Part shown: positions 29,579 to 39,053 of the stretch, piece after piece
Layout: each line of letters begins with the position of its first letter
Position numbering within the stretch: position 1 is the stretch's first letter
From: an uncultured Woeseiaceae bacterium
GTDB lineage: Bacteria > Pseudomonadota > Gammaproteobacteria > Steroidobacterales > Woeseiaceae
Assembly (NCBI GenBank): GCA_905480255.1
Contig: CAJQPR010000009.1
Coordinates: forward strand, 1-54,486
DNA: 54,486 bases
Direction of reading: 5' to 3'
Made by a program: the position numbers and the translations under genes
The notes under the pieces: generated by a model
The model's input: the letters and a program-made list of their open reading frames with translations, nothing else
Databases searched by the model: none
Told to the model about the DNA's origin: nothing

Positions 29579-29974
29579 ATGAGCGAGACAGGCGGCGGCA
29601 ATTTACGTATCGACAAGTGGCTATTTTTTGCTCGCTTCTACAAGACGCGCGTTCTGGCTGGGAAGGCGGTCGGCGGCGGTCACGTCAAGATTAACGGACA
29701 GCGAGCGAAACCGTCGGGCACGGTCAAACCAGGCGATGTCATTGAGCTGGTCCGGGATCAGTCATCCTGGAAAATGGCGGTTCTTGCAATTCCCAGCCGA
29801 CGAGGGCCGGCTGTCGAGGCGAGCGCCTGCTATGAAGAAGATGCAGGCGTTAAACAGCAAAGAGAACAGTTAGTTGCCGGCAGGCGGGCCGACAGACTGC
29901 AAATGCCACACACAGACGGGCGGCCAGACAAACATACGCGCCGCAAGCTGCGTGCGCGGAGGAGGCCTGACTAG
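29579..29974 (+). CDS. hslR: Heat-shock protein Hsp15-like S4-domain RNA-binding protein
   Basis: A 131-residue protein with an S4 domain (about 8-70: LRIDKWLFFARFYKTRVLA, VKINGQRAKPSGTVKPGDVIEL) and a basic C-terminal tail (DKHTRRKLRARRR), as in Hsp15. Hsp15 binds free 50S subunits carrying stalled nascent chains and helps recycle them after heat shock. AGGTT precedes the ATG. It is divergent from kbl and overlaps the end of the convergent sixA gene by 4 nt. Confidence 0.9.
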   Translation: MSETGGGNLRIDKWLFFARFYKTRVLAGKAVGGGHVKINGQRAKPSGTVKPGDVIELVRDQSSWKMAVLAIPSRRGPAVEASACYEEDAGVKQQREQLVAGRRADRLQMPHTDGRPDKHTRRKLRARRRPD

Positions 29975-30465
29975 GCGTGCTTTTTTGGGTAGTCGTATTC
30001 GATCAGTCTGGCTGAATTCTGTATCCGCAGATCCCAGTCGTCTGAATCGACCAGCACCGAAATAAAGCCGGCTGTTGGTAGATTGCCGGTCACGTTCGGA
30101 ATCAGGTCATTTGCGAGATCGGTCAGACCCGGATTGTGCCCGACGATCGTGATGCTATTGAACCCTTCATCCTGGGCTGCAATTACGTCGTACAGCTTGT
30201 TGAGACCAGCATGATAGAGCCCGGGTTCGCGCTGCAGAAATTCTCTTGGGTAGGCAATCTGATCGGCGATTATCTTAGCCGTCTTCCAGGCACGGACTGC
30301 CGTGCTGCTGAGGATCAGCGAGGGCCTGATACCCGCGTTCTTCATTCGCTCGCCCATGATAGGCGCGTCTCGCTCACCTCGTTTGTTCAGAGGGCGATCG
30401 TGGTCATTGAGATTGGGTTGGTCCCAGCTCGATTTTGCGTGGCGGAATATGGTGATCGTTTTCAT
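29971..30465 (-). CDS. sixA: SixA-like phosphohistidine phosphatase
   Basis: A 164-residue histidine phosphatase superfamily protein. It has the catalytic RHAKSSWD near the N terminus, DRPLNKRGERDAP, LILSSTAVRAWKTA, and the second histidine in ITIVGHNPGLTDLA. In E. coli SixA dephosphorylates phosphohistidine on signalling or phosphotransfer proteins; substrates here are unknown. It lies just downstream of sufT on the same strand and may be read through from the suf operon. Confidence 0.82.
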   Translation of the reverse strand: MKTITIFRHAKSSWDQPNLNDHDRPLNKRGERDAPIMGERMKNAGIRPSLILSSTAVRAWKTAKIIADQIAYPREFLQREPGLYHAGLNKLYDVIAAQDEGFNSITIVGHNPGLTDLANDLIPNVTGNLPTAGFISVLVDSDDWDLRIQNSARLIEYDYPKKHA

Positions 30466-30479
30466 ATTTGCGAAGTATC

Positions 30480-31031
30480 TTACATTAGTCCGGTTTGTAG
30501 CCTCGCTTCATCGGACATCATCGCCTGGCTCCACGGAGGATCGAATACGAGTTCGACACGAACATCTGCCACGGTGGGGATTACCGCGATCTTGTCCTGC
30601 GCATCCTGCACGAGAACCTCTCCCATCCCGCAACCTGGTGCGGTCAGTGTCATGTCGACGTTGACCGAGCGCTCGCCATCCGGAAGCGATTGGATTTCGC
30701 AGCGGTAAATAAGGCCGAGATCAACGATATTCACCGGGATTTCCGGGTCATAGCAGGTTCTGAGCTGGTTCCAGATTACTTCCTCGATGTCTGAATCCGT
30801 CGCGTTTTCCGGGACAGCCGGCGGGGGCTCTGGTTCCTTGCCGATCGCGTCCGCGTCCGGGCCGGCGATTCTGAACAGATTGCCCTCAACATAGACGGTG
30901 AAGCTGCCGCCAAGCGCCTGGGTGATGAAGCCTGCGGTACCTTCACGTAGTGTAACCACCTCACCAATCGGGATGATGACGGCTGTAACGTCACGTTCGA
31001 TGGTAAAGGGTTCATTGGTATGTCCGAACAT
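30480..31031 (-). CDS. sufT: SufT-like iron-sulfur maturation protein (DUF59/MIP18 family)
   Basis: A 183-residue protein. The N-terminal half (FTIERDVTAVIIPIGEVV, GTAGFITQALGGSFTVYVEGNLFRI) is specific to SufT, and the C-terminal DUF59 domain has YDPEIPVNIVDLGLIYR and LTAPGCGMGEVL with the reactive cysteine. SufT helps mature Fe-S proteins when demand is high. It is the last suf gene, 6 nt after sufU. Confidence 0.9.
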   Translation of the reverse strand: MFGHTNEPFTIERDVTAVIIPIGEVVTLREGTAGFITQALGGSFTVYVEGNLFRIAGPDADAIGKEPEPPPAVPENATDSDIEEVIWNQLRTCYDPEIPVNIVDLGLIYRCEIQSLPDGERSVNVDMTLTAPGCGMGEVLVQDAQDKIAVIPTVADVRVELVFDPPWSQAMMSDEARLQTGLM

Positions 31032-31037
31032 GCGATG

Positions 31038-31508
31038 TTACTCCGTCGTCGCGGTTTGTTGGTCGTCATGGATGGCAGCATTCAGTGCATGCCAGGCAAG
31101 CGTGGCGCATTTGACCCGGGCCGGAAATTCCCGAACACCCTGCAGTGCTGCAAGCTTGCCCAGGTCGAAGTTCTTGACTCCTTCCGTCCCGGTAAGCGAG
31201 TTGATGACGGCGGAAAAGAATCCAACTGCGTCATCTTTTGTCATGCCGATAACCGCCTCAGTAAGCAGTGACGCCGATGCAACGGAAATTGCGCAGCCGG
31301 AGCCCTCGAAACTTGCATCCGCGATTTGGCCATCTTCCTTAAGTTGCAGATACACCTTCAGCTTGTCTCCGCACAAAGGGTTGATGCCCTCAGCCAGGTG
31401 GGAGGGTTCCGCAAGCTTGCCGAAATTGCGCGGGTTGCGCGCGTGGTCGAGAATTAGCTCTCGATAAAGGCCGCGCAATTCCTCCTGAGACGGAGCGGCG
31501 GCGGCCAT
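31038..31508 (-). CDS. sufU: Fe-S scaffold/sulfur-transfer protein SufU
   Basis: A 156-residue IscU-fold protein with the three cysteines in NPLCGDKLKVY, GSGCAISVASASLLTEAV and VKCATLAWHAL. The insertion before the last cysteine distinguishes SufU from IscU. Family SufU is a zinc-dependent sulfur acceptor that activates SufS. The ATG at 31508 shares one base with the sufS stop (TAATG), so the two are translationally coupled. The longer frame to 31640 overlaps sufS and was rejected. Confidence 0.93.
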   Translation of the reverse strand: MAAAAPSQEELRGLYRELILDHARNPRNFGKLAEPSHLAEGINPLCGDKLKVYLQLKEDGQIADASFEGSGCAISVASASLLTEAVIGMTKDDAVGFFSAVINSLTGTEGVKNFDLGKLAALQGVREFPARVKCATLAWHALNAAIHDDQQTATTE

Positions 31509-32761
31509 TAGCTGAAGATCTTCCTGGCGGCGTTTAACGATTCCACGAGCCGATCGATGTCGTCCCTGTTGTTGTACAGGGCCAGGGATGCCCGGGCGGT
31601 GCCGGGAATACCAAAGCGGTTCATCACCGGCATCGCGCAATGATGTCCAGTACGTATCGCGACCCCCTGGTGATCCAGGATAGTGCCGAGGTCATGTGGA
31701 TGGATATCATCAAGCAGAAACGACTGTACGCTGGCTTTTTCATCGGCCGTGCCTATCAGTCGCATTCCGTCGACCTTGTTTAGCTCCGACGTCATGTAGT
31801 CGAGGATTTCCTGTTCGTGCCGGGCGATTACGTCCATGCCGATACCCTGCAAATAACGGACGGCGGCGCCAAGGCCGATAGCACCCGAAATGTTTGGTGT
31901 TCCTGCCTCGAATTTGTAGGGCAGTTCGTTGTAGGTCGTGCCGTCGAAGCTGACTTCGAGAATCATGTCGCCACCGCCTTGCCATGGTGGCATTGATTCG
32001 AGTCTGGCTTCCTTGCCGTACAGAACTCCAATGCCGGTCGGGCCGAACATTTTGTGACCCGAAAAGGCGTAGAAGTCACAATCGAGATCCAGCACATCTA
32101 CTGGCATGTGAGGTACAGCCTGCGCGCCGTCGATGAGGACCGGGATATCGAGGCTGTGCGCTTTCTCTACCAGTTCTCGAACGGGCAGAATCGAGCCGAG
32201 CGCATTCGACACATGTGCGATTGCGAGTATCCGGACGCGCTCGTCAAGCATGCCGATCAGTTCAGCGATGTTGATTTGTCCCTTTTCATCAATCGACGCA
32301 ACCAGCAGCTCCGCGCCTGTCTGCTCGCAGACCTGTTGCCAGGGCACAATGTTTGAATGATGTTCCAGGTGAGTGATGACGATTCGATCGCCCGGTTTTA
32401 GAACTGGGCGGCAGAAACTCTGCGCAACAAGGTTGATGGCTTCCGTTGTTCCGCGAGTAAACACGACTTCACTTCTAGTGCTCGCGTTAACGAAAGACTT
32501 GACCAGGTCGCGAGCGCCTTCGTATGCCTCGGTTGCCCGGTGGCTTAGTGTATGAACGCCTCGATGGACGTTGGCATGGTCGTTCTGCTGATAGCTTGCC
32601 ACGGCGTCGATGACTGCAGTCGGTGCCTGGGAGGACGCGGCGCTGTCCAGGTACACCAGAGAATGTCCGTTGATTTGTTGGTCCAGTGCCGGAAAGTCTG
32701 CGCGACGATCGCCAGGTTGTGCTGCATGCAACTCTGCAATTCGGGGTTCTTGTTCGCTCAT
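31508..32761 (-). CDS. sufS: Cysteine desulfurase SufS
   Basis: A 417-residue group II cysteine desulfurase that takes sulfur from cysteine for cluster assembly. PLP binds in DFYAFSGHKMFGPTGIGVLYG (Lys), and the persulfide cysteine is in IRTGHHCAMPVMNRF. SAASSQAPTAVIDA and FTRGTTEAINLVA are conserved. Its ATG overlaps the sufD stop in ATGA. Pairing with SufU rather than SufE follows from the next gene. Confidence 0.96.
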   Translation of the reverse strand: MSEQEPRIAELHAAQPGDRRADFPALDQQINGHSLVYLDSAASSQAPTAVIDAVASYQQNDHANVHRGVHTLSHRATEAYEGARDLVKSFVNASTRSEVVFTRGTTEAINLVAQSFCRPVLKPGDRIVITHLEHHSNIVPWQQVCEQTGAELLVASIDEKGQINIAELIGMLDERVRILAIAHVSNALGSILPVRELVEKAHSLDIPVLIDGAQAVPHMPVDVLDLDCDFYAFSGHKMFGPTGIGVLYGKEARLESMPPWQGGGDMILEVSFDGTTYNELPYKFEAGTPNISGAIGLGAAVRYLQGIGMDVIARHEQEILDYMTSELNKVDGMRLIGTADEKASVQSFLLDDIHPHDLGTILDHQGVAIRTGHHCAMPVMNRFGIPGTARASLALYNNRDDIDRLVESLNAARKIFS

Positions 32762-34053
32762 TGGCCATCACCAATCAGGTTATCCAGGCGTTGATCCAGA
32801 ACTTTGGCAAGATGATCCTGGCACTCGGTTACGGCGAGGGTACTAAGGGTGCCGGCCGCAAATGCGCGGGTTATCATTTTTCGGGCTTCGTCCATACCGA
32901 GTCCACGCGTTCGCAGGTAGAAGAGCGCCGTCTCATCCAGTTGACCAACAGTTGCGCCGTGGGCGCATTTGACGTCGTCTGCGTATATCTCGAGTTCAGG
33001 CTTGGTATCTATCTCGGCTCGGTCGGAGAGCAACAGGTTGTGATTGGACTGCCTTGAATCAGTGCCGTCGGCACCCGGCGAGACGATTACTTTGCCATTG
33101 AATACGCACTGCGAACTGCCGGCAAGGATTCCCCGGTATTCTTCTTCACTTGTCGAAGGGCCAACCAGGTGCAGGATGCTGGTGTGATTGTCGATGTGCT
33201 GCGTTCCGGTCGCGAGATAAAGACCGTTCAGGTTGACCGCCGCGCCTTTACCGGCGATCTTCGTGATGACATCGTTTCGGGTCAGTGCGCCACCAAGGTC
33301 GAAACTGTTGTGGTTATAGCTGGCATCCCGATCCAGGTTAACAGTGACCTTATTGACCCCAACATGATCGTCAGCCCTGTTCTGAATTCTGACATGATCG
33401 ACTGTGGCACCACTTGCCAGGTTTGCCTGTACGACCGAGTTGGTGAACTGCCGGCCCGGATCAACTGAGAGGTTGTATTCAACGACACGCAGATGTGCGT
33501 TGTCGCCAACGTCTATAACAATTCTCGTTTGTGTCACAGCGCTCGATGGGCTATCAGCCAACAAAATCCCAATAGGTTTATCAGTCGTCGCATTTGCCCG
33601 CGCGGTAATACGCAATCCGTCGCGGAGCAACGCGACATTGAATAGCGACATTGCGTCATCGTCTGCGTCGTCTTTGTCCGCAAACTCCAGCTTTGAGAGG
33701 GAAATGCCGGAACCGGCCTGTCCATCAAGTTCAGCGAGAGAATCGCTGGCGATAATGCCGTTCTGAATAATGATCCAGTGGGCGTCTATCTCCTGGCAAA
33801 TCATCGCCACTTGTTCGCTGTTGGACTGTTCTGCAATCGCGCCGTGATTGGCAATGATTGTCTTTAGCCAGCCGTTGCTTATTTCTGCGGCGAGGCCAAG
33901 ATTCGTGTATTTCCAGTCTTCGTCACCAACGGTAGGGAAGCCCACACCGGCAAGTTTTGCTACTGCAGAGCTTCGGGCTGCCGAAAATTCGTCAGCCGGA
34001 AATTCTTCTACTGCAGCTCGCAACAGGTCCTGGTTCAAGCCGGTCGCCTTCAT
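32758..34053 (-). CDS. sufD: Fe-S cluster assembly protein SufD
   Basis: A 431-residue SufBD-family protein that forms the SufBC2D scaffold complex. The beta-helix core includes NHNSFDLGGALTRNDVITKI, and the C-terminal block has KCAHGATVGQLDETALFYLRTRG and ARKMITRAFAAG. The ATG at 34053 overlaps the sufC stop; an upstream in-frame start would run into sufC. The divergent N-terminal region (about 1-130) is normal for SufD. Confidence 0.94.
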   Translation of the reverse strand: MKATGLNQDLLRAAVEEFPADEFSAARSSAVAKLAGVGFPTVGDEDWKYTNLGLAAEISNGWLKTIIANHGAIAEQSNSEQVAMICQEIDAHWIIIQNGIIASDSLAELDGQAGSGISLSKLEFADKDDADDDAMSLFNVALLRDGLRITARANATTDKPIGILLADSPSSAVTQTRIVIDVGDNAHLRVVEYNLSVDPGRQFTNSVVQANLASGATVDHVRIQNRADDHVGVNKVTVNLDRDASYNHNSFDLGGALTRNDVITKIAGKGAAVNLNGLYLATGTQHIDNHTSILHLVGPSTSEEEYRGILAGSSQCVFNGKVIVSPGADGTDSRQSNHNLLLSDRAEIDTKPELEIYADDVKCAHGATVGQLDETALFYLRTRGLGMDEARKMITRAFAAGTLSTLAVTECQDHLAKVLDQRLDNLIGDGQ

Positions 34054-34802
34054 GCGTTGGCAGCCTCCCGGACCCATTCGTAACCGCGTTCCTCAAGTTC
34101 AAGCGCCAGTGACTTGTCACCAGAGCGGACAATACGTCCACCTGACAATACGTGAACATAGTCCGGCTCGATATAATCGAGCAGACGCTGGTAGTGAGTT
34201 ACCAGGACAATGGCCCGTTCCGGATCGCGCAAGGAATTTACCCCATTAGCGACGGCTTTAAGGGCGTCGATGTCGAGTCCTGAATCTGTTTCATCAAGAA
34301 TCGCGAGGAGGGGCTCGAGCATTGCCATTTGTAAAATCTCGTTGCGCTTTTTCTCACCGCCGGAGAAGCCTTCGTTGACGCCGCGATTCAAAAAGCTCTG
34401 ATCCATACCGAGCATGGCCATTTTTTCCCGTGCAAGCTTGAGGAATTCGAACGCATCGATTTCGGACAGGCCATGATGCTTCCGCTTGGCATTTACAGCT
34501 GCCTTGAGAAGGTAGGCATTGTTTACGCCTGGAATTTCGACCGGATACTGAAATCCGAGGAAAATTCCTTCACGCGCTCTTTCCTCGGTTTCAAGCTCCA
34601 ACAGATCTTTGCCGAGGAACTCAACGCTGCCGTCAGTGACTTCGTAGTCGGTTTGCCCGGCGATGACCTGGGCGAGGGTGCTCTTACCGGAACCGTTTGG
34701 TCCCATTATTGCGTGCACTTCGCCAGCGGCGACAGACAAGTTCAGGCCACTAAGGATTTCTTTGCCAACAATTGAGGCTTTCAGATTCTTAACTTCTAAC
34801 AT
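34050..34802 (-). CDS. sufC: SufC ATPase
   Basis: A 250-residue ABC-type ATPase of the SufBC2D complex. It has Walker A IMGPNGSGKSTLAQ, signature GFSGGEKKRNEIL, and Walker B LAILDETDSGLDIDAL. Start MLEVKNLKASIVGKEIL matches E. coli SufC. A GTG three codons upstream is an alternative. The ribosome-binding region is duplicated (see the 14-nt tandem repeat). Confidence 0.96.
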   Translation of the reverse strand: MLEVKNLKASIVGKEILSGLNLSVAAGEVHAIMGPNGSGKSTLAQVIAGQTDYEVTDGSVEFLGKDLLELETEERAREGIFLGFQYPVEIPGVNNAYLLKAAVNAKRKHHGLSEIDAFEFLKLAREKMAMLGMDQSFLNRGVNEGFSGGEKKRNEILQMAMLEPLLAILDETDSGLDIDALKAVANGVNSLRDPERAIVLVTHYQRLLDYIEPDYVHVLSGGRIVRSGDKSLALELEERGYEWVREAANA

Positions 34803-34803
34803 A

Positions 34804-34831
34804 TTGCTCACTCTATCTTGCTCACTCTATC
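34804..34831 (-). repeat. Perfect 14-nt tandem repeat in the sufC ribosome-binding region
   Basis: The + strand unit TTGCTCACTCTATC occurs twice back to back (34804-34817 and 34818-34831). On the coding strand each copy carries GAGTGAGC, so the sufC Shine-Dalgarno-like sequence and a GTG are duplicated between the sufB stop and the sufC ATG. It lies within the suf operon and may tune SufC translation (inference). Confidence 0.85.
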
Positions 34832-34834
34832 GTT

Positions 34835-36283
34835 CTAGCCAACGGCGCCTTCAAGACTGACGTTCAGCAGAGCTTGCGCTTCGACTGCAAATTCCATTGG
34901 CAATTCTTTGAATACTTCCTTGCAGAAGCCATTGACGATCATATTGACCGCATCTTCTTCAGAGATCCCGCGTTGCCGGCAATAGAACAACTGGTTTTCA
35001 GAAATTCTTGACGTCGTCGCCTCATGTTCGACTTTCGCCGAAGGATTCTTCACTTCCATATAAGGGAAAGTGTGTGCACCGCAATTCTTGCCTATTAGCA
35101 AAGAGTCGCACTGCGTGTGATTTCTCGCACCATCGGCCTGCGGCATGACTTTGACCAGGCCGCGATACGATTGCTGTGCGCGTCCCGCCGAAATCCCCTT
35201 CGAGACAATTGTGCTCGACGAATTTTTGCCGATATGGATCATTTTTGTGCCAGTGTCCGCCTGCTGCATGTTGTTGGTTACAGCAACCGAATAAAACTCA
35301 CCAACCGAATTTTCGCCACGAAGAATGCAACTCGGATATTTCCACGTTATGGCCGAACCGGTTTCGACCTGCGTCCAGGAAATTCGCGAATTGTCGCCGC
35401 GACAGTCGCCGCGTTTGGTTACGAAATTGTAAATTCCGCCTTTGCCATTTTCGTCTCCGGGATACCAGTTCTGCACGGTCGAGTACTTGATCTCGGCGTC
35501 TTTCATTGCCACCAATTCGACCACTGCTGCGTGTAACTGATTTTCATCACGCATTGGAGCCGTGCAGCCTTCCAGGTAGCTGACATGGCTGCCTTCTTCC
35601 GCAACGATCAAAGTTCTCTCAAACTGGCCGGTATTGGCGGCATTAATTCGAAAATACGTCGATAGCTCCATTGGGCAACGGACACCTTTTGGAATGTATA
35701 CAAACGACCCATCGGTGAAGACGGCGGAATTTAGTGCGGCAAAAAAATTGTCGCGGTGCGGTACCACGGAGCCGAGATATTTCTTTACGAGATCCGGGTG
35801 TTTGATAACCGCTTCAGAAAACGGGCAGAAGATGACGCCGGCGTCATGAAGTTTGTCTTTGAAAGTTGTTGCGACTGAAACGCTGTCAAAAACGGCATCA
35901 ACGGCTACACCAGCCAACCTTGCACGCTCGTGCAGCGGAATCCCTAGTTTTTCGTAAGTTTCGAGAAGTTTCGGATCGACCTCGTCAAGACTCTTGGGCC
36001 GGTCATCGTCCGACTTCGGTGCCGAGAAATAGGATATGTCCTGGTAGTCAATCTGCGGATAATGCACATGCGCCCATTCGGGCTCCTGCAATGTCAACCA
36101 GTGACGATATGCCTTGAGGCGCCAGTCGAGCATGAATTCCGGCTCTTTCTTGCGCGCGGATATCGCCCGGATAACGTCTTCGTTCAGACCGGGAGGTAAT
36201 GTCTCCGATTCGATGTCGGTGACGAAGCCGTGTTCATAGCGGCGATTGACCAGCGACTCAAGGTCGTTTGGATCTGTGGACAC
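34835..36283 (-). CDS. sufB: Fe-S cluster assembly protein SufB
   Basis: A 482-residue scaffold subunit of SufBC2D. Conserved blocks are [62 protein letters not shown], and [17 protein letters not shown] with [21 protein letters not shown]. The start is a GTG 4 nt beyond the regulator's stop, with AAGGG upstream. First structural gene of the suf operon. Confidence 0.96.
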   Translation of the reverse strand: MSTDPNDLESLVNRRYEHGFVTDIESETLPPGLNEDVIRAISARKKEPEFMLDWRLKAYRHWLTLQEPEWAHVHYPQIDYQDISYFSAPKSDDDRPKSLDEVDPKLLETYEKLGIPLHERARLAGVAVDAVFDSVSVATTFKDKLHDAGVIFCPFSEAVIKHPDLVKKYLGSVVPHRDNFFAALNSAVFTDGSFVYIPKGVRCPMELSTYFRINAANTGQFERTLIVAEEGSHVSYLEGCTAPMRDENQLHAAVVELVAMKDAEIKYSTVQNWYPGDENGKGGIYNFVTKRGDCRGDNSRISWTQVETGSAITWKYPSCILRGENSVGEFYSVAVTNNMQQADTGTKMIHIGKNSSSTIVSKGISAGRAQQSYRGLVKVMPQADGARNHTQCDSLLIGKNCGAHTFPYMEVKNPSAKVEHEATTSRISENQLFYCRQRGISEEDAVNMIVNGFCKEVFKELPMEFAVEAQALLNVSLEGAVG

Positions 36284-36287
36284 GATT

Positions 36288-36749
36288 TTAGCCCTTCCTT
36301 TCTACATTGATCGGCAGTCCGGCAAACTCGAACTGCGGAATTGGCGCCTTGGAGCGCTGTAAGTCCGTCAGGTTGATGTCGCTGAGTGCCCGGCGAATTG
36401 CGACGTTGATTCGCTGCCAGGCCCCGCCGACGTTGCAAACGGATTCAAAATCACACTGGTTGTCATCGTCACTGCACTCAGTGATGAAAACCGGCCCTTC
36501 GAGTGCGTCGATGATGTCAGCCGCACTGATCTGATCTGCGTCACGTGACAACTGGTAGCCACCTTGGGCACCGCGCGTGGAACTGACCAGATCGGCTTTT
36601 GCTAGTATTTTCAATAATTTACTCACGGTTGGGAGGGCGATTCCGGTGGCTGCTGCCACTTCCGCGGCACTCGACAGGTCCGCCTCACCTGATGACAGGT
36701 GCGCCAGGACAAGCGTTCCGTAGTCGGTCAGACGGCTGATACGAAGCAC
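36288..36749 (-). CDS. Rrf2-family Fe-S regulator of the suf operon
   Basis: A 153-residue winged-helix regulator of the IscR/SufR-like Rrf2 group. The helix-turn-helix is in [27 protein letters not shown]. The cluster-binding loop has Cys92, Cys99 and Cys105, close to the E. coli IscR positions 92, 98 and 104. It begins with GTG behind a near-perfect GGAGGTGA Shine-Dalgarno (36756-36763). As first gene of the operon with a palindrome in its promoter, it is very likely an autoregulator that relieves repression of suf when clusters are short. Confidence 0.93.
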   Translation of the reverse strand: MLRISRLTDYGTLVLAHLSSGEADLSSAAEVAAATGIALPTVSKLLKILAKADLVSSTRGAQGGYQLSRDADQISAADIIDALEGPVFITECSDDDNQCDFESVCNVGGAWQRINVAIRRALSDINLTDLQRSKAPIPQFEFAGLPINVERKG

Positions 36750-36775
36750 GATCTGTCACCTCCGCGATTGAAAGG

Positions 36776-36790
36776 GGACTATTTTAGTCC
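36776..36790 (-). promoter_or_regulatory. Palindromic operator/promoter of the suf operon
   Basis: GGACTA and TAGTCC form a perfect inverted repeat around three A/T bases, 27 nt before the Rrf2 gene's GTG. On the minus strand the centre contains TAAAAT, a plausible -10 element. Rrf2-family regulators bind short AT-centred palindromes of this kind, so this is the likely site of autoregulation. No strong -35 box is visible. Confidence 0.65.
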
Positions 36791-36977
36791 TATTTGATGA
36801 ATCTGGCCAGTCGAATTGCCCGTCTTTTGCAGGGCAGGCCGCTTGGTGCAGGTGACTGCGGAGGACACATTTTTGCTATGCTAATCGACCGCGGTATCTG
36901 CGGGCCCTGGCGGCGGACATTGCCAGGCCGGAACGTCATATAAAAACAAATGCCAGGAATGGCTAAAAGCGACGCCA

Positions 36978-37793
36978 ATGATTGATTCAAGCAAAGGCCT
37001 GATTGAAATTCGGGATCTCGACTATTCGAGAGGTCATAGAGAAATATTCAAAGGGCTCAATATCTCGATCGAGCGCGGTAAAGTCACTGCGATCATGGGA
37101 CCGAGCGGAACGGGTAAGACAACGCTGCTAAGGCTGATCACGCGGCAGCTGGTTCCGGACCATGGCACGATTCTCGTCGATGGCATTGATATTGCAAAAC
37201 TCAATCAGAGGGATCTCTACAAACTGCGACGCCGTTTCGGCATGTTGTTCCAGAACGGTGCTTTGCTGACGGACATCAATGTTTTTGAAAACGTCGCGTT
37301 TCCCCTTCGCGAACACACCCGCTTACCCAATCGACTCATACGTCATGTTGTCCTGACGAAGTTACACGCGGTCGGATTGCGGGGCGCGGCGGACATGATG
37401 CCGGCTGAGTTGTCGGGCGGAATGGCCAGGCGAGTTGCCCTCGCTCGAGCCATGGTCATGGACCCTGACATACTGATCTATGACGAGCCTTTCGTCGGTC
37501 TCGATCCGATATCGATGGGTGTCATCGTGAGGCTGGTACGCAAAATGAACGACGCGCTCGGCATTTCCAGCATCCTGGTCAGTCACGATGTCCAGGAAAT
37601 CGCGACAGTATCTGATTGCAGCTACCTGATTTCAGACGGCAAGGTTGCCGCATCCGGTAGCCCGGACGAATTGAGTAATACGAGCTCGGAGCTGGTTCGC
37701 CAGTTTATGCACGGAATGGCAGATGGCCCGGTCGCTTTTCATTTTGCGGCACCGAATTACGCTGAGCAATTGCTCGGCCGGGATGTGGAATAG
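36978..37793 (+). CDS. mlaF: Phospholipid transport ATPase MlaF
   Basis: A 271-residue ABC ATPase of the MlaFEDB complex, which moves phospholipids between the inner membrane and periplasmic MlaC to maintain outer-membrane asymmetry. It has Walker A IMGPSGTGKTTLLR, Q loop FGMLFQNGALLTD, signature ELSGGMARRVALARA, and Walker B LIYDEPFVGLDP. It heads mlaFEDCB and is divergent from the suf regulator. Confidence 0.95.
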   Translation: MIDSSKGLIEIRDLDYSRGHREIFKGLNISIERGKVTAIMGPSGTGKTTLLRLITRQLVPDHGTILVDGIDIAKLNQRDLYKLRRRFGMLFQNGALLTDINVFENVAFPLREHTRLPNRLIRHVVLTKLHAVGLRGAADMMPAELSGGMARRVALARAMVMDPDILIYDEPFVGLDPISMGVIVRLVRKMNDALGISSILVSHDVQEIATVSDCSYLISDGKVAASGSPDELSNTSSELVRQFMHGMADGPVAFHFAAPNYAEQLLGRDVE

Positions 37794-37798
37794 AAGTC

Positions 37799-38563
37799 AT
37801 GCTGCGTGAGACCTGGTACACGCTGATCGATTTTGTGCGCACATTTGGCGCACTGCAATTGTTCTTTTTACGCCTGCTGATCAACTCACCGACCATTATT
37901 TTGCGCCGCGGCGGACTGGTCGTTAAGCAGGTATACAACGCGGGTGCGTTGTCACTGGTTATCATTATGGTGTGTGGTTTGTTCGTCGGCGGCGTGCTCG
38001 GTCTGCAGGGCTATTCAAATCTTTCGAAATTTAACGCTGAAGACTCGGTCGGAACCTTCGCTGCATTTTCCTTGCTAAAGGAGCTTGGACCCGTAATAAC
38101 GGCGCTACTATTTGCCGGGCGCGCGGGCACGGCACTCGCGTCAGAGATCGGCTTGATGAAGGCGACTGATCAGCTGTCTGCGATGGAAATGATGGCGATC
38201 AATCCCTTGCGCAGGGTCCTGGTGCCGCGTTTTCTTGGCGGAGTAATTTCAATGCCATTCCTTGCGGCAATTTTCAGTGTTGTCGGGTTGTTTGGCGCTC
38301 ACATTGTTGCAGTCAATCTGCTGGGCGTTGATCCCGGCGCCTTTTGGCAACAGATGCAGTCGACACTGGAAATTTCGGACATTAATGAAGGAATTATCAA
38401 GAGCTTTGTATTCGGCGTGGTGGCCAGCTTGCTGGCAGTCTGGGAGGGCTATAATGCAATTCCGACAGCAGAGGGCGTAAGCCGCGCTACAACCCGCACT
38501 GTCGTCATCACGGCAATTGCGGTTCTTATTATCGATTTTATGATTACGGCGAGTTTCATTTGA
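37799..38563 (+). CDS. mlaE: Phospholipid transport permease MlaE
   Basis: A 254-residue MlaE/permease-family membrane protein with about five or six TM segments. GVLGLQGYSNLSKF, LLKELGPVITALLFAGRAGTALASEIGLMKATDQLSAMEMMAINP and LVPRFLGGVISMP are diagnostic. It starts 5 nt after mlaF. Confidence 0.95.
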   Translation: MLRETWYTLIDFVRTFGALQLFFLRLLINSPTIILRRGGLVVKQVYNAGALSLVIIMVCGLFVGGVLGLQGYSNLSKFNAEDSVGTFAAFSLLKELGPVITALLFAGRAGTALASEIGLMKATDQLSAMEMMAINPLRRVLVPRFLGGVISMPFLAAIFSVVGLFGAHIVAVNLLGVDPGAFWQQMQSTLEISDINEGIIKSFVFGVVASLLAVWEGYNAIPTAEGVSRATTRTVVITAIAVLIIDFMITASFI

Positions 38564-38572
38564 GGTATCACG

Positions 38573-39040
38573 ATGCAACAGACTCGATCAGTTGAACTTG
38601 GAACGGGATTGTTTGTGCTGCTTGGTATGGCAGCGCTGTTTTTCCTGACAACACAGACAACCGGCTCCGACAATTTCTCGGGCGACGATGCCTACGCTGT
38701 CACCGCACGCTTTGAAAATGTCGGCAGCCTGAAAGACAGGGCACCTGTCGCAATGTCCGGCGTTACTATCGGGCGCGTGACCGAGGTCAGGTTCGACCCT
38801 GAGGCGCTGGATGCAGAGGTGACATTTGTCATAGATAGTCGATATGACCAGATACCTGACGACTCGGATGCCAGCATCCTTACAGCAGGCCTTCTTGGCA
38901 GTCAGTACATTGGATTACAGGCAGGTGGTTCAGAGTTTTACCTGGAAGAGGGAAGCGAAATTCAGTTTACGCAGTCGGCTATTGTTATTGAGAACCTGAT
39001 TAGTAAGTACCTTTTCAAAAACGACGGCGATGCTGAATAA
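38573..39040 (+). CDS. mlaD: MCE-domain phospholipid-binding protein MlaD
   Basis: A 155-residue protein with one N-terminal TM helix (about 9-26) and an MCE domain (about 42-118: VTARFENVGSLKDRAPVAMSG, ILTAGLLGSQYIGLQAGG). MlaD forms a hexameric periplasmic ring on MlaE through which lipids pass. The length is normal for gammaproteobacterial MlaD. Confidence 0.94.
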   Translation: MQQTRSVELGTGLFVLLGMAALFFLTTQTTGSDNFSGDDAYAVTARFENVGSLKDRAPVAMSGVTIGRVTEVRFDPEALDAEVTFVIDSRYDQIPDDSDASILTAGLLGSQYIGLQAGGSEFYLEEGSEIQFTQSAIVIENLISKYLFKNDGDAE

Positions 39041-39053
39041 CGGAGACTAAATC

